Translations under genes and position numbers: made by a program
Notes under the pieces: model-generated
What the model was told of the DNA's origin: nothing
Databases searched by the model: none
What the model saw: the letters and a program-made list of their open reading frames with translations, nothing else
Shown here: piece after piece, positions 1 to 10,524 of the stretch
Numbering within the stretch: position 1 is the first letter of the stretch
Layout of the letters: the number at the start of each line of letters is the position of its first letter
Assembly (NCBI GenBank): GCA_032622095.1
Contig: CP136063.1
Coordinates: forward strand, 92,667,980-92,731,979
Origin: Siphonodentalium dalli
Taxonomy: Eukaryota > Mollusca > Scaphopoda > Gadilida > Siphonodentaliidae
Length of the DNA: 64,000 nucleotides
Reading direction: 5' to 3'

Positions 1-614
1 GCGCACGAACATGACTATATATGGGCCAATAAGCTATTATACAGTGTTATAGTCACTTGTCATCCTCGAATCAATTACATTGTGTGTTCGATTTTGGATC
101 GTACGTGTTGTGAAAATTAAGATAAATCAGATTACACCGGCTATATCGCACGGCAATTTTGAATACCGCTGACATTTGGCGACATCAGATGTTACACAGA
201 CCAAGGGAAGTAATCGATGACATTTGAACATACGATTATTCTCACATAAAGTCTAATCTTCTTGCAATTTACGGAGAGAAACTAATCGCGTGTCAGACAC
301 ATTGCCCTGTTTGTTGATCCCTGGCCCGGTTTTGCCACTAATAGTGGATTATGTGGGAAGCATTTCCTATGTATAATGGAGGGGAATTATTCCGCGTACC
401 AGCCGACCGCTTCTATAAGGAGCGACTTTCGTTATCAAGTAACAATATGACCAGGAAATCACATTCAAGATTCACGGATAATAACTAGGGAGGATTGACT
501 TTATTTGATTTGGTGCTACGTGATTGTCATTGGGCCAGACTTAAAGACCGTTACCATTGCTTTGATCTCAAAGTTGCCCAACCTAATAACCCACAATATA
601 AGACAAACAATCAC
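1..614. other. unannotated AT-rich DNA
   Basis: I see no gene, repeat array or clear element in this stretch. The only open frame (495-683) has no ATG at its start, is 62 codons long and has no recognisable motif, so I treat it as chance. Confidence 0.5.
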
Positions 615-845
615 ACATTAAAGGGTCGAAAGGTCTTCGCAGGTTTTTGTGACCATATATGCAAAAATTATAAAAGTCTGTAAAAATACATTCACCAAGA
701 ACTTGGATAAATAAATAAACTTTGTTCTTATATTAATTAGTCATATAGCTCTGTATTAAATAATGAAAGTTCACGTGTTGAAACCAGTGTTATGTAAACA
801 AAACTGTTGCAGTGATTTTGTCAACAACCACCGCTAATCGTTTAA
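615..845 (+). repeat. dispersed repeat family F, copy 1
   Basis: This stretch shares order and sequence with 2451-2670. Both start near ATTAAAGGG, carry a CAAAAAT(A)TATAAAA block, an ACTTTGTTCTTATAT-like block, then GTTATGTAAACAAAACTGTT and GTCAACAA. The shared segment is about 220 bp with small indels. A TTAA lies at the left edge (618-621), but I cannot see matching inverted termini, so the element class is open. Confidence 0.5.
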
Positions 846-900
846 AGGCCACAGAATGTGGACATTTTTCCATTTAGTTGTTAGTTTGCAAGAAAAAATT

Positions 901-1220
901 GCAATCAACATTTGTATGGCATATGAATCGTGAAAATCCGCAAAGCAGCTTAGCAGAAAATACATGCAATCAACATCTGTATGGCGTATGAATCGTGAAA
1001 ATCCGCAAACCAGCTTACCAGAAAATACTTGCAATCAACATTATTTTGTATGGCATACGAATCGTGAAAATCCACACACCAGCTTACCAGAAAATACTTG
1101 CAATCAACATTTGTATGGTATATGAATCGTGAAATTCCGCAAACCAGCTTACCAGAATATACTTGCAATCAACATTTGTATGGCATATGAATCGTGAAAA
1201 TCCGCAAACCATCCATCAGT
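901..1220 (+). repeat. 65-bp tandem array, about five copies
   Basis: Units begin with GCAATCAACATT at 901, 965, 1031, 1100 and 1165, giving periods of 64 to 69 bp. Each holds TGTATGGCATATGAATCGTG, AATCCGCAAACCAGCTTACC and AGAAAATACTT. The third unit carries a small insertion. The open frames on the reverse strand here exist only because the unit lacks stops in one frame; they are not genes. Confidence 0.9.
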
Positions 1221-1633
1221 TTTATATAGAAAACGAGTACAGAGAATCATAAAATTAATGACTAATAGCGAGGTATATAAACCCCGCTTTCCGCTTGAAA
1301 ATAATCTGAATGCCGCGTACAAAATAAATGTGGCCTGGGGGGGGGGGGGGTGACAACCACCGATGGGGTGTCTTGATTGTGTTGTCTTTGGTGCATATAT
1401 AAATTGAGTTATCGGACCTGATTGATTCTAATTGAGACATATACCATGATATCAAAAGGCCACTTACGCCACTAATAGACAGACATAACCTTACCGAGAG
1501 TCTTGACATTTCTTCTGATATGTTTGAGACAATTAATGTGGATGATGCTCACGTGGCAGCGGAATGCCTAGAGCCGGTTGTCGCGGGCGCTGACCACCAC
1601 CTTCAAGATACTGATTGGTCATATCTTCCCCAA
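1221..1633. other. spacer with a 14-base G tract
   Basis: No gene is visible. The one landmark is a run of about 14 G residues at 1338-1351, followed by a GTGACAACCACC stretch. Similar G or C runs recur through the window, and some mark transposon ends. No partner end was found for this one. Confidence 0.5.
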
Positions 1634-1761
1634 TTAACCCTTTCAGTGCCAAGTCCGATTTTTGTATCAACCCATATTTCCTTGATCATTTTTCAAATTT
1701 ATTGATTATAATAATGTGATACATTGATGGAAAGAGCTCTAATTGGCACTGAAAGGGTTAA
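1634..1761. mobile_element. short TTAACCC-ended MITE (family M)
   Basis: The element is 128 bp with perfect inverted ends: it starts TTAACCCTTTCAGTGCCAA and ends TTGGCACTGAAAGGGTTAA. The interior is AT-rich and non-coding. A TTAA at each end followed by CCC matches the target site and terminal bases of piggyBac-type transposons, so a piggyBac-like MITE is the likely class. The class is inferred from the ends only. Related ends are seen at 44104-44262 and 55905-56305. Confidence 0.75.
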
Positions 1762-1989
1762 AACAGTACTGTAAAAATGTGGATATGACTAAACCGTCTA
1801 GCTTGATTAGATAACAGATTCTGGATTCAACCAGGCACCTATACATGTACATACAAGGCAGCACTGTGCCCATGATTAAAGACGTTAGTGTAAACATATT
1901 TTATTCCAATCCTAATACATGTAACATATATGAGCATTTAACAAAGGTTTTGACAATATAGTACACAGATAGGTGAATTTGAAAGGGAA

Positions 1990-2410
1990 TTGAAGATGCT
2001 GAAAAATATTTGATTCGAGTCGAGGAACCCAACCATCAAAGCTCAGAGTGATCAGATATCTATTTTTGAAATTTGTTATTTTTCGAAATGTTTAATTATT
2101 TGTGGCCCAGAAACAAGTCGTCAAACCGATTATCTCGGATAAAATTGCGGATGAATATGGATAACTCTAAAATCAAGTTGTAATACGCCAAATTTCCTGA
2201 GACGAAAGTGATAATATATACGGCCATATTTCGTTGAACAACATGTTGATAAATATCACGTCTTGGGAAATTTTATACCATATAGTTGACAGCGGTTAGC
2301 ATTATTTTGAAGCGTATTTTGAAAAGCAAAAGCGTATTTTGAAGAAACTTTGTTGTCGCTGTTGTAACTTGATGATATGGGGACCATCTGATCGGATTGA
2401 GTTCCATTAA
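1990..2410 (-). mobile_element. MITE family B, copy 1 (internally rearranged)
   Basis: The segment matches the reverse complement of 19005-19452. Shared blocks are TTTGATTCGAGTCGAGG, ATCAAAGCTCAGAGTGATC, TTTCGTTGAACAA, TATAGTTGACAGCGGTTAGC and the terminus GATCGGATTGAGTTCC followed by ATTAA. The left terminus is badly diverged. An internal duplication of AAGCGTATTTTGAA is present near 2310-2345. It is non-coding. Confidence 0.7.
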
Positions 2411-2450
2411 ACAACAAGTCAAGGGGCTTTAATTAAGTTTGCTCCCAATT

Positions 2451-2670
2451 ACATTAAAGGGACCCAGGGCACTCACAGTGGGCAAATGTGCAAAAATATA
2501 AAACTCTGCAAAGCACAACCACTATAAGAAGAACGCATAGGGAACTTTATATACTCTGTTCTTATATCCGTTATTGATAGTTCTCCAACAACAACATTTG
2601 GCTTGTTGAAACGATCGTTATGTAAACAAAACTGTTACATTGATTTGTCAACAAACGTCGCGTATCGTGC
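2451..2670 (+). repeat. dispersed repeat family F, copy 2
   Basis: Second copy of the repeat at 615-845, lying 40 bp beyond the MITE B copy. It starts ATTAAAGGGACCC and reaches CATTGATTTGTCAACAAACG. The copies are diverged, so this is an old family. Confidence 0.5.
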
Positions 2671-2998
2671 AGTAAGTTCAAATATTTTAGTCTGTCTGTC
2701 TGAATATGATTATCAGAATATGTGTTCAATGCTTTGACCTTTTCCAATGTTTACCTTTAAGTTTTCATTAAACTTGTGTATCTTATTGGAGTAAAACAAT
2801 TTATTGGTAATTCCACTCTTAAAAGTAATGCTTATAAAACATTTGTTTTGACATGCGAACTCTTAATTGAGATTTGGGAAGTGCAAGTTTTGCATAAATC
2901 CAGGCAAAATTGATAAGATATTCAACAAAGAATTTCTTTGGATCTATCTGATAACAAAATCTTAAATTTCACATATCATCATCATATATGCACAATTA
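2671..2998. other. unannotated AT-rich DNA
   Basis: I see no feature here beyond simple AT richness. Confidence 0.4.
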
Positions 2999-3001
2999 TT
3001 A

Positions 3002-3280
3002 AGAGACGACAAAACCAATGTATTTTAATACATTTGAAGGGTTGAGACTATTATTTTCTTTTTTTCCGATTAGGTACCAAGAACTTAAAAAATAATTAAT
3101 AATTTCAAACAACAATCCACTCACCAAATAGCTTATTATCTTGTCTCTATGAGAGGAGCCTTCGTTTGTGTCATAATGTTGAATTAAATTTTTAACTGCA
3201 TGATATAACATTATACCCCCATATATTACAATGAAGAATGAAGCACCCACAAATAACACAGCCCAATGAAAAAAATGTTG
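3002..3280 (-). CDS. possible exon or relic encoding two hydrophobic segments
   Basis: An open frame of about 86 codons, with no ATG at its upstream edge (the ORF call uses GTG), encodes a small hydrophobic polypeptide. Two segments look like membrane helices: one near the N-terminus containing ASFFIVIYGG, and one in the second half containing SYLVSGLLFEIINYFL. A polar loop rich in His, Asp, Glu and Arg separates them. I do not recognise the family. No clear splice acceptor is seen upstream, and AT-rich DNA readily yields Phe/Ile/Leu-rich frames, so chance is the leading alternative. No neighbouring exon was found. Confidence 0.15.
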
Positions 3281-3929
3281 CTATGTAGTGTTGTCCACTC
3301 AAGAGGGAGCAATCAACTGGAAGATAGGTCACAGTATCAGATACACCTGGTCATATTGGTCAGTTGAGGATTTGGCTATGACATAAAACCCATCTCAGCC
3401 CAAAGTTTTATTGATCAGCATGAACAATCTTAAATATAGAAAATAATTGTCTTTCTACATGAAAATAATTATTAAATTTCTTGAAATAAGAACATTTAAG
3501 TCTCCTATCATGACCTTCAGATTTAATATAATGGATTTGTGAAATGCACTGTTGAAAAGGTCCTATATTACAGAAGTTCTTGGTACTGGAAAACAGCAAC
3601 ATTTTACATATGTTTCATTTCATAAAAGTATAGTAAATGGGGTTACAATTTCGAACTAGTTGACAGTTCTTAAATAATGTGTCACAATAGTCGGTTGTAC
3701 CAAATTTAAAAAAGAAATATCAGGAAATTTTGGCAAAACGTGTATTTTACCCTTAAATTGGTTTTTAGACCCAAGGTCGAATAATGTCCCACTTTCAGTA
3801 AAATATAAGTCCAAAATGCCCCTTTAGTTGATGAACATTTAGTCATATTAAGTGTTGGCTTGGAACCCTTAAATGGTTGGGATCAAAGCTGGAAAGTTAA
3901 ACATGGAAACAATAAAGAGCGGTAAAAAA
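3281..3929. other. unannotated DNA
   Basis: No coding region or repeat structure stands out. The reverse 64-codon frame at 3408-3602 has no recognisable motif. Confidence 0.4.
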
Positions 3930-4040
3930 TAGTCTATATCTTATATGGTATGAATAAAGAGCGTTTGTTTCAAGTCTGCGAAACGCCGAAATCAGTTGAA
4001 AAATCGCTCAGACTATAATAGTAAGATTTTTTCTCGAGTA
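3930..4040. repeat. dispersed repeat family N, copy 1
   Basis: AGTCTATATCTTATATGG, AATAAAGAGCGTTTGTT and a GAAAAATCGCTCAGAC-like stretch match 38140-38255 in the same order. The AATAAAGAGCG motif is also seen inside family E, so the two families may be related. Confidence 0.45.
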
Positions 4041-5363
4041 ATATGTCTATATACTGGTATTTCGTATATTTATCGACCTTTCGTGTCCCCACTACCAAAC
4101 CATTATATTGTGGTTCACATGCATGTGCCATGAATTTCTCGTTTAGTTCATATTAAACAACCGAATATATTATACACCATTCAACTGCCAGATATTTTTA
4201 TTAATGGTAACTCGAGTTTCCCCATACAAGACTGACACCTGGAATAATATCAATGATTTATTTGCTTCTAATCCCTTAAACATAAACAGTCATTACTGGA
4301 GTAAACACAGTTGTGTTGTTTGTGAAAAATGGTCAACTGTAGTTAGCTAAGTGCCAGAAGTCGCCTCGAGAATCAGAACATAAAACATGGCTTAATTGGA
4401 AAATTTATCAACGAGATTAACCGACGAAAGGTTGCAATAAATATTCTAACACATAGCTGACTGATATTTCAAAGAATTCATGCAATTTTGCAATCTCTAC
4501 CAGAGCGCACCAGTCAAGCTTCCTTTCTGACTCTGTAACCGGCTGGGTACCAGTCCGTGTTTCTATATTTAGCATGGGATTTTCCAGCAAAAATGGCGAA
4601 ACCCGATCGCTCCAAAGTCAAATTTCTATGTGCTTTGGGAACAATTCCCACAATAAAACATAATGACATAATGGAAAATCAGAGCGATAGTTTTGTTGAC
4701 GATTTTCGCAAGCTACTCGTCAAAATTGCAGCAAATTAGAACTTTTGTGTTTGACTTGCCGTTCGAGTTGTGACAATGTCGTACACGTGCGTTTATACTT
4801 TTGTTATGATAAAATAATCGGAGAACCGAATCACACCGTTTCGAAATATAGTTCTTCGGTTTCAGTGGGACTTTTCAAACATAAGGTCCAAAATTTATAC
4901 AAATTTTGTTCGATATTTTGTGTGCTTAACAAGGGCAGCATGTTGCTATGTTCGCTTCTAAAGTATATATTTTAATATCACGGAAGTCCACCAAATGTGG
5001 TTGAAATGTCGCCGGTAGCAGCGGTCTTACCGATTCATCAAGGGAAGTAAACCCTGCATGGAGTTTGGCAATTTTAATTGAGAAAGCCTTATAGTGAAAG
5101 ATTACTGGCCAATTTTGGACATATCTACCCATTCCAAATCGCTATCGTTTTATGTGCAGCGTCGAAAGTTATCAAGTATCCGCGACGAAGTATACCCGTA
5201 CACGTTTCCGTCGGACGCGTATCTCAAACTTAATAATGGGACCTCTTCAACGCATAGTTACGTGAAAGGTAATCACAGACCTTATAGAAGCCGCTGTTAC
5301 TTTCATATCCCATGATTAATTTTAGTATGTTTTATGGATGTTTTGAATCAAGTAATAAATATA
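4041..5363. other. unannotated DNA
   Basis: I see no repeats or credible genes in this 1.3 kb. Several 60-76 codon frames overlap each other on both strands (4557-5315), but none shows a motif, a splice context or conservation with another part of the window. Confidence 0.4.
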
Positions 5364-5501
5364 ATCTACAACACGTCCCCAGTTTATAGCGAAATCTACA
5401 ACACGTCCCCAGTTTATAGCGAAATCTACAACACGTCCCCAGTTTATAGTTTTACTGGACTCATTTTGTAAATTTCGCCTATAAACTGGGGACGAGATGT
5501 A
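5364..5501. repeat. 30-bp triplicate plus inverted copy
   Basis: Three direct units of 30 bp begin ATCTACAACACGTCCCCAGT at 5364, 5394 and 5424. An inverted copy (CGCCTATAAACTGGGGACGA) follows at about 5476-5496. The set can fold into a hairpin with any of the three units. Confidence 0.85.
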
Positions 5502-5644
5502 TATCCTCTATTTAATAATGGGTGTGTTGGTCGTTGCAAACTTACGACCATTAAGAGAGTTCCTGACGTTTTACAAGAACTGGCGCTGCCATTATTGAAA
5601 TATTTAAGGTATATCAGTTCTTGAATTATTCGTATAAGTATATA

Positions 5645-5800
5645 CAGCCACTGGCTATTCTACGATTCACTAAGATTAGCCAAACACCACGAAATTGACA
5701 AATAAACGGCACATTTTCTTAACAGCACCAGTCATACTAGAATTATAGCAATTTAGCAGGACCACCAACATTATAGAGAATTAGCAGGACCACATAGTCA
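5645..5800. mobile_element. family K, right end only (copy 3)
   Basis: The stretch matches the right halves of the K elements at 52372-52855 and 57914-58431: a TAGCCAAACACC..GAAA block, AACAGCACCAGT, AATTTAGCAGGACCACC and the terminus ATTAGCAGGACCACATAGTC. The left half is absent. Confidence 0.6.
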
Positions 5801-6538
5801 GGGGATGCAGAAGTAAATAGTTGACTCGACCGACCAGACATCCCTCGAGTGAAAGACAATTCGTCTTCACCCCATCGGTCTTTTGCGTCGGGTAAATGAG
5901 TTTATACAATGATAAATGCTATTGGAAAATGCAATTTCCTTGTTGTCTCATGCTAATGGGTTATTCTCGCAATGGTATGTGCTTTAATTGATCTCTGATC
6001 ACCCCAGAGAAGCTGCCAAGTCGTTAATACGAGTGTCTCAAATGGATTTCGGGCGTTTCCTCCGTTTTATTCGCGATAACAGAAGTTCCATCACACCACT
6101 CACGCTGTCTGTGCTATCGGGACATAACAGACAGTATCCCCACTGCGCTGGAGTAAGTGCATCGGAACCCTCCTTCTGTAATCTGATAATATTGTCTCAC
6201 ATAAACTTTGTGAGTATATGAGACGTACCGGGGAACATGTGCGATCACCATGCACCCCCTCTCTGTCAGCCCCTATTTGAACTAAACTGAATATTGTAGA
6301 TGATACCTGCGGCTAATACAACTGTAACATCAAACATGACGTCACTATTGAACGGCGACCCCTTTTCATTGCCTTTTTGCCAAAAAAAATTCAATTAAGA
6401 TTTAATTTTGTTCTATCTTAAATAAAATTCAGTATATTACAGTAGTTAATCATTATAATTATGTCTCTTTGCGTGACATTAACCAATGCCCGTGTGGTTT
6501 GACTTCTGAACGTTTGAGGCGTTGGCAGCATTTCACTG
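5801..6538. other. spacer with weak similarity to 10029-10100
   Basis: No gene is supported. TATCCCCACTGCGCTGGAGT and the following TCGGAA..TACTTCCTTCT-like bases at 6136-6190 resemble ATCCCCGCTACGCTGGCGT at 10039-10097, suggesting an old shared repeat. A 77-codon frame (5988-6221) with an internal FGRFLRFIRDN segment has a stop just upstream and is not convincing. Confidence 0.35.
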
Positions 6539-6539
6539 A

Positions 6540-6594
6540 TTGTACCACATTTTTTTGTGGTACAATTCAGAATATCTAGAATTGTACCACAAAA
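6540..6594. repeat. short TTGTACCACA hairpin cluster
   Basis: TTGTACCACA at 6540, its inverted copy TGTGGTACAA at 6556, and a further direct copy at 6582 lie within 55 bp. The first pair forms a tight 10-bp stem with a short loop. Confidence 0.7.
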
Positions 6595-7480
6595 GGACGG
6601 TCGTGTCTCCATTGGATTACAGGATACTGACCAATCAGGACGAGCCTTGTATGTAGGTTTAGGCAAGGTCTTATTACAATTCAACCATCCAGATGCTTGT
6701 TTGTTCAAAGCATAGTGCACCATTGTGAAATTTGTATAATGCGTGGATGATTCTTATGTGAGATATGTGATTCTGAATAAACATAGTGACAAGGAAATCT
6801 GGTTAAATCAGAAAATAAGGCCCGATAAACAAAGAGCCGAACACACTCCCATCATATTTTTGTAGCAGGAACATGGTAACACGCATCACCAGTGTTGATG
6901 TTAATATACTGAATTGGAATAAATATTATTAAAGGTAGTCAATCCGATTAAGAGCACATCAATTACTATTTATTTGGCTTCGTGGGTAAAAAGTATTTTA
7001 TTCCGAGTCGATGAACCCACCCATCAAAGCTCAGAGTGATCAGATATCGATTTTTAAAATCTATTATTATTCACCATCTTTCGTTGAACAAAATATTGAT
7101 AAATAACAGGTTTTGCAGGGGGGGGGGGGGGGGGGTCGAAAAATTTCCAGACACGTATGCTACTTTTTCGCCGATGACCACTTTTTGGACCCACCCACCC
7201 ACGACCCCAATTTTGTTCTGCATTTCATAGAGTTTTTTCCAGCCATGTTTTGACACCCATCCCCTTGTGGAACGCAAAACACAAACATACAGAGAAAACC
7301 AGGACCAAACCTACTACATTGAGATTCAGTGAATCTAGCAATGAACAGCAGGACTGGTCTCTAGCAGTATATTCAGTATATCTTGACTGCAGTGGATTTT
7401 TAATCGTTTTTGTTAAATATCATATTTCCACAGCTCTGCAGTCAATTTATTTTAGAGCTTAGCATATGAATAGAGCACGG

Positions 7481-7576
7481 CTTGGCGTTGACTACGCGAA
7501 TGTAGTGGCCAATGTGAAGGGTGTAGTTCACGAGCCGATTCCCACTGGCCACTGCATTCGCGTAGTCAATGACAAG
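7481..7576. repeat. 31-bp-arm palindrome
   Basis: CTTGGCGTTGACTACGCGAA..GTGGCCA at 7481-7511 pairs with TGGCCACTGCATTCGCGTAG..GACAAG at 7546-7576 with few mismatches, around a 34-bp loop. It lies inside the hAT-like insertion. Confidence 0.85.
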
Positions 7577-7901
7577 ATATGCTCTAATCATTATATTATA
7601 TCGAACATTTATAGACAAACTGACGTTCTAATATTTATATACCATCGAACATTTTATTGCTAATCTGAAGTCATTGTATTGTGTCCAGGTTGCATTCAAT
7701 TTCCTTCTCGTCACAACACCTATTAAGCAGCTTTATTGCTATTGTGAATAGCAGCTATGCCTGAGTGGGTAACCAGTCACCGACACAGCGCGCACGGTTA
7801 ATCATAATTAATAGTCACTGTTTTAGTGCCAAAATGTGTGTGGTAGTCCTTTTTAGAGATCTTTGTAGTTTTTGTGTTTTGTTACTTTGTTATGGAATTT
7901 A

Positions 7902-7970
7902 GTTTTACACCAGATGGGTGATATTGTTTTACACCAGATAGGTGATTGTATTATATCAGATAGGTTAAAT
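7902..7970. repeat. 23-bp tandem repeat, three units
   Basis: GTTTTACACCAGATGGGTGA repeats at 7902 and 7925, with a diverged third unit at about 7948 (TATATCAGATAGGTTA). Confidence 0.7.
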
Positions 7971-9033
7971 TATTATATGCTACGTGCCACCCAGACTCAT
8001 TAGACATTACTAAAACATGTTTATCGCACATATAGCAATACACTAGAGCACATAGGAGCACCAATGGGAAATCAAAGAAAGTTAATGTTACGATTGATTC
8101 CAATTGATTCAGATTGGTCAGGATTGGTTAGGAATTTGATAACGTTCACAGTTTATCTTGTATGAATTTAGGAATCTTGTATGAGTTCAGAAAAGGCATT
8201 ATTTCTATTGGACTGCTCAAGTGTAGCATGTGAGAGTAAAGCATATAATAAAAAACAAACCTACACTTTTAGTAGAAACCTGTATTAACTCATTCATGAC
8301 TACATGAGATTGTGAATTATTACCATTTTCTATCTCTTTTGTCACATATGAGATAATTGTGTTATCCACTCACACGTCTAGGTATGTTACATGTTTTTTT
8401 CTTTATACATCAGAGTATATATCAGTGTTTAATTTCCATGTTTCACCAGATTTGGCATTAAATTTATTTCTTTAAAGTTATCCTTATTTGATGTTAATTA
8501 CATAGAATACTGCATGGGCGATTCAGCTGCATTAAGAATACTTTCCCTTGTCCTAAAGAGGCAAACACCAACATCCAATGGCCCTAGCGTGTTTAGTGTT
8601 GCTGTAGTTCCTTGTTATTGATTTCTTAGTGTTACAAACCAGTACAAACTAGTAAAAATCCAATAAAAGGGGTGAAGGAAGAAAAAAAAAATTTGTCACG
8701 GAAAAAATTGCTTTGGGCTTATTTTAACACCCACCACCCTCAGGATACGTGTCGGGAAATAAATCTGCCCCCCCCCCTGAGTTTTGGGCAATTTTATACT
8801 ATAGTTGACTTTGGTTAGCATTATTTTTTGGCAATTAATCGATTCTGATAAGCGGCATTTAAAACAAATATTGTTGTTGGAATCTGATGATATGGGGACC
8901 ATCGATTCGGATTGGGTACCTTTAATATACTGAATTGGAATAAATATCATTAAACCAGATAAACAAATTTGATTCACAGAAAGAGCCCTGAACTAAAAAA
9001 AAAACTTGCTCCTCAAGCATATTTATGACATGC

Positions 9034-9093
9034 AATAAATACATAAATAAATAAATAAATCGATAAATAAATAAATACATAAATAAATAAATT
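9034..9093. repeat. (AAAT)n microsatellite
   Basis: About 60 bp of AAAT units with a few C and G interruptions. Confidence 0.9.
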
Positions 9094-9291
9094 ATGTCCG
9101 TCTATAGTCTTCTGATAGAAGTCTTGATGACAAACGTTGACAACACACAAGATACACCATGGTTTTATTTCTATAAAAATAAATCAATAATTCATGTATA
9201 GTGTATATAAACACCGACCTGTTAATTAAAGTTTGATGCTGGTGCTCATTAAGAGACGGATATCTAATTATACGGATAAAATGTCCATGCT

Positions 9292-9752
9292 TTAAATGTA
9301 CTCAATCCGATCAAACTGTCCCCATATCATCAAGATACAACAACAACAACAACAACAACAACAACATTTCTTCAAAATACGCTTTAGTTATCAGAATCGA
9401 TTAATTGGAATAATATAATGCTAACCACTGTCAACTATAGTACAAAATTGCCCGAAACGTGTTATTTATCAACATTTTGTTGAACGAAATTTGGCCTTAT
9501 TATCAATACAAAGCCTCTTGACTTTAGATATATCCATCTTCATCCGCAATATGGTCCGAGACCGTCGGCTCGTCGACTTTTTACTGAGCCACTAATAAGT
9601 CTTGATGGTGAAAAATAATAGATTTCAAAAATCGATATCTAATAACTATGAGCTTTGATAGGTGGGTTCCTCGAATCTAATCAAATTGTTTTATCCCCGA
9701 ATCCAAATAAATAGTAATTGAGGGGCGCTGAATCCGATTATATACATTGTAA
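9292..9752 (+). mobile_element. MITE family B, copy 3
   Basis: A full-length copy of about 460 bp, collinear with 19005-19452. It starts TTTAAATGTACTCAATCCGA and ends near GAATCCGATTATATACATTG. Shared inner blocks are GTCCCCATATCATCA, GAATCGATTAATTG, GCTAACCACTGTCAACTATAG and GCTTTGATAGGTGGG. A (CAA)n tract at 9338-9365 is an expanded form of the CAACAACA found at the same place in copy 4. Both termini are decayed. Confidence 0.8.
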
Positions 9753-10104
9753 TGAATTATATTGTATCCACACAGCTTGTATTATAAATAGGCGCATGGG
9801 CTTGAGATCAAGGGTAAATGTTATGGCCATCAGTCCTGATTCAGTATATTGCCCATATTTAGTGCTTTTTGTGAATTTTGGGCTAAAATAAATATTTTAT
9901 ATATAAATACCTGCCTCCTCACAAAAATGATTTGAAATAAATAATAATAATAAAAAACATATGCCTCTCTCATCACTTTGAATGAAAATATATTCCCTGA
10001 GAAACGAACTATTTTGATTATTTGGCCTAACATGCGTGATCCCCGCTACGCTGGCGTAAGTTCCTCGGAAAACATGTACTTCCTTCTTAGATAATGCGGG
10101 TGCA
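9753..10104. other. unannotated DNA
   Basis: No gene or named repeat. The part at 10029-10097 shows weak similarity to 6136-6190. Confidence 0.35.
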
Positions 10105-10199
10105 TCAATGCGTTGCATTCTTCTCGAGAGTTATGGGAGGGCTACCATAATGGATGGAAGCACTGGCATAGTATGATGTTGAATAATTGTGTTTTTGAG

Positions 10200-10305
10200 A
10201 CAATGCATTTTTTTTTTGGATTGGGTGGGATTCGAACGCCGGCTCGTGACAGGAGTGCGCGCCTTGCGACTGAAAGTCCGACGTCAATACCACACGGCAA
10301 AAAAA
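10200..10305 (-). repeat. tRNA-derived SINE-like head, copy 1
   Basis: Read on the reverse strand there is a degraded box A (GCCGTGTGGT, complement of 10289-10298) and a box B (GGCGTTCGAATCCCA, complement of 10226-10240), about 58 bp apart. This suits a tRNA with a long variable arm. The ends do not pair as an acceptor stem, so it is not a working tRNA gene. An A-rich GAAGAAG stretch lies on its upstream side. Confidence 0.6.
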
Positions 10306-10524
10306 AAAAAGAAGAAGAAAAGAAGAAGAAGCTCAAATGGCTGCCGTATTCCGACGTCGCACTTCGGGCACTATATGCACATTTTATAATGAATGGCTCT
10401 GTGTTAGGTATAAATATGGTAGATTTTTGGCACAGCTGCATGTTATATGTACTTGTATCGGAGACATGTCGAGCGTTGCCCTGTGTACATGTCTGGGACT
10501 ATATAACAAACAGGCGTCGATTTT

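Larger units (their letters stand above)
7116..8779. mobile_element. hAT-like non-autonomous element inserted in MITE B
   Basis: The insertion starts CAG followed by 17 further G residues and ends with ten C followed by TG, so its outer bases are CAGGGG..CCCCTG. Just inside are imperfect inverted repeats, TTTCCAGACACGTATGC and, inverted, TTTCCCGACACGTATCC. The flanks are AGGTTTTG on the left and AGTTTTG on the right; removing the insert and one copy restores the sequence of other B copies. An 8-bp duplication with CAG..CTG ends is the hAT pattern. No transposase frame is visible, so it is a deletion derivative or MITE. Confidence 0.7.
6901..8953 (-). mobile_element. MITE family B, copy 2, split and flanked by 32-bp direct repeats
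   Basis: The two halves of one family B element lie at 6933-7115 and 8780-8921, separated by an hAT-like insertion. The left half runs from AGGTAGTCAATCCGATTA to GATAAATAACAGGTTTTG; the right half runs from GTTTTGGGCAATTTTATAC to ATTGGGTACCT. Outside the element, 6901-6932 and 8922-8953 are the same 32 bp (one mismatch). That repeat begins TTAATATACTG and ends ATTAA, so each end is abutted by a TTAA. Confidence 0.8.

Noticed and set aside
901-1220. CRISPR array
   Set aside because: Units are contiguous near-identical tandem copies without unique spacers, in eukaryotic DNA.
5988-6221. C-terminal end of a LINE reverse transcriptase
   Set aside because: FGRFLRFIRDN looked suggestive, but a stop lies directly upstream and no RT motif is found in the preceding kilobase.
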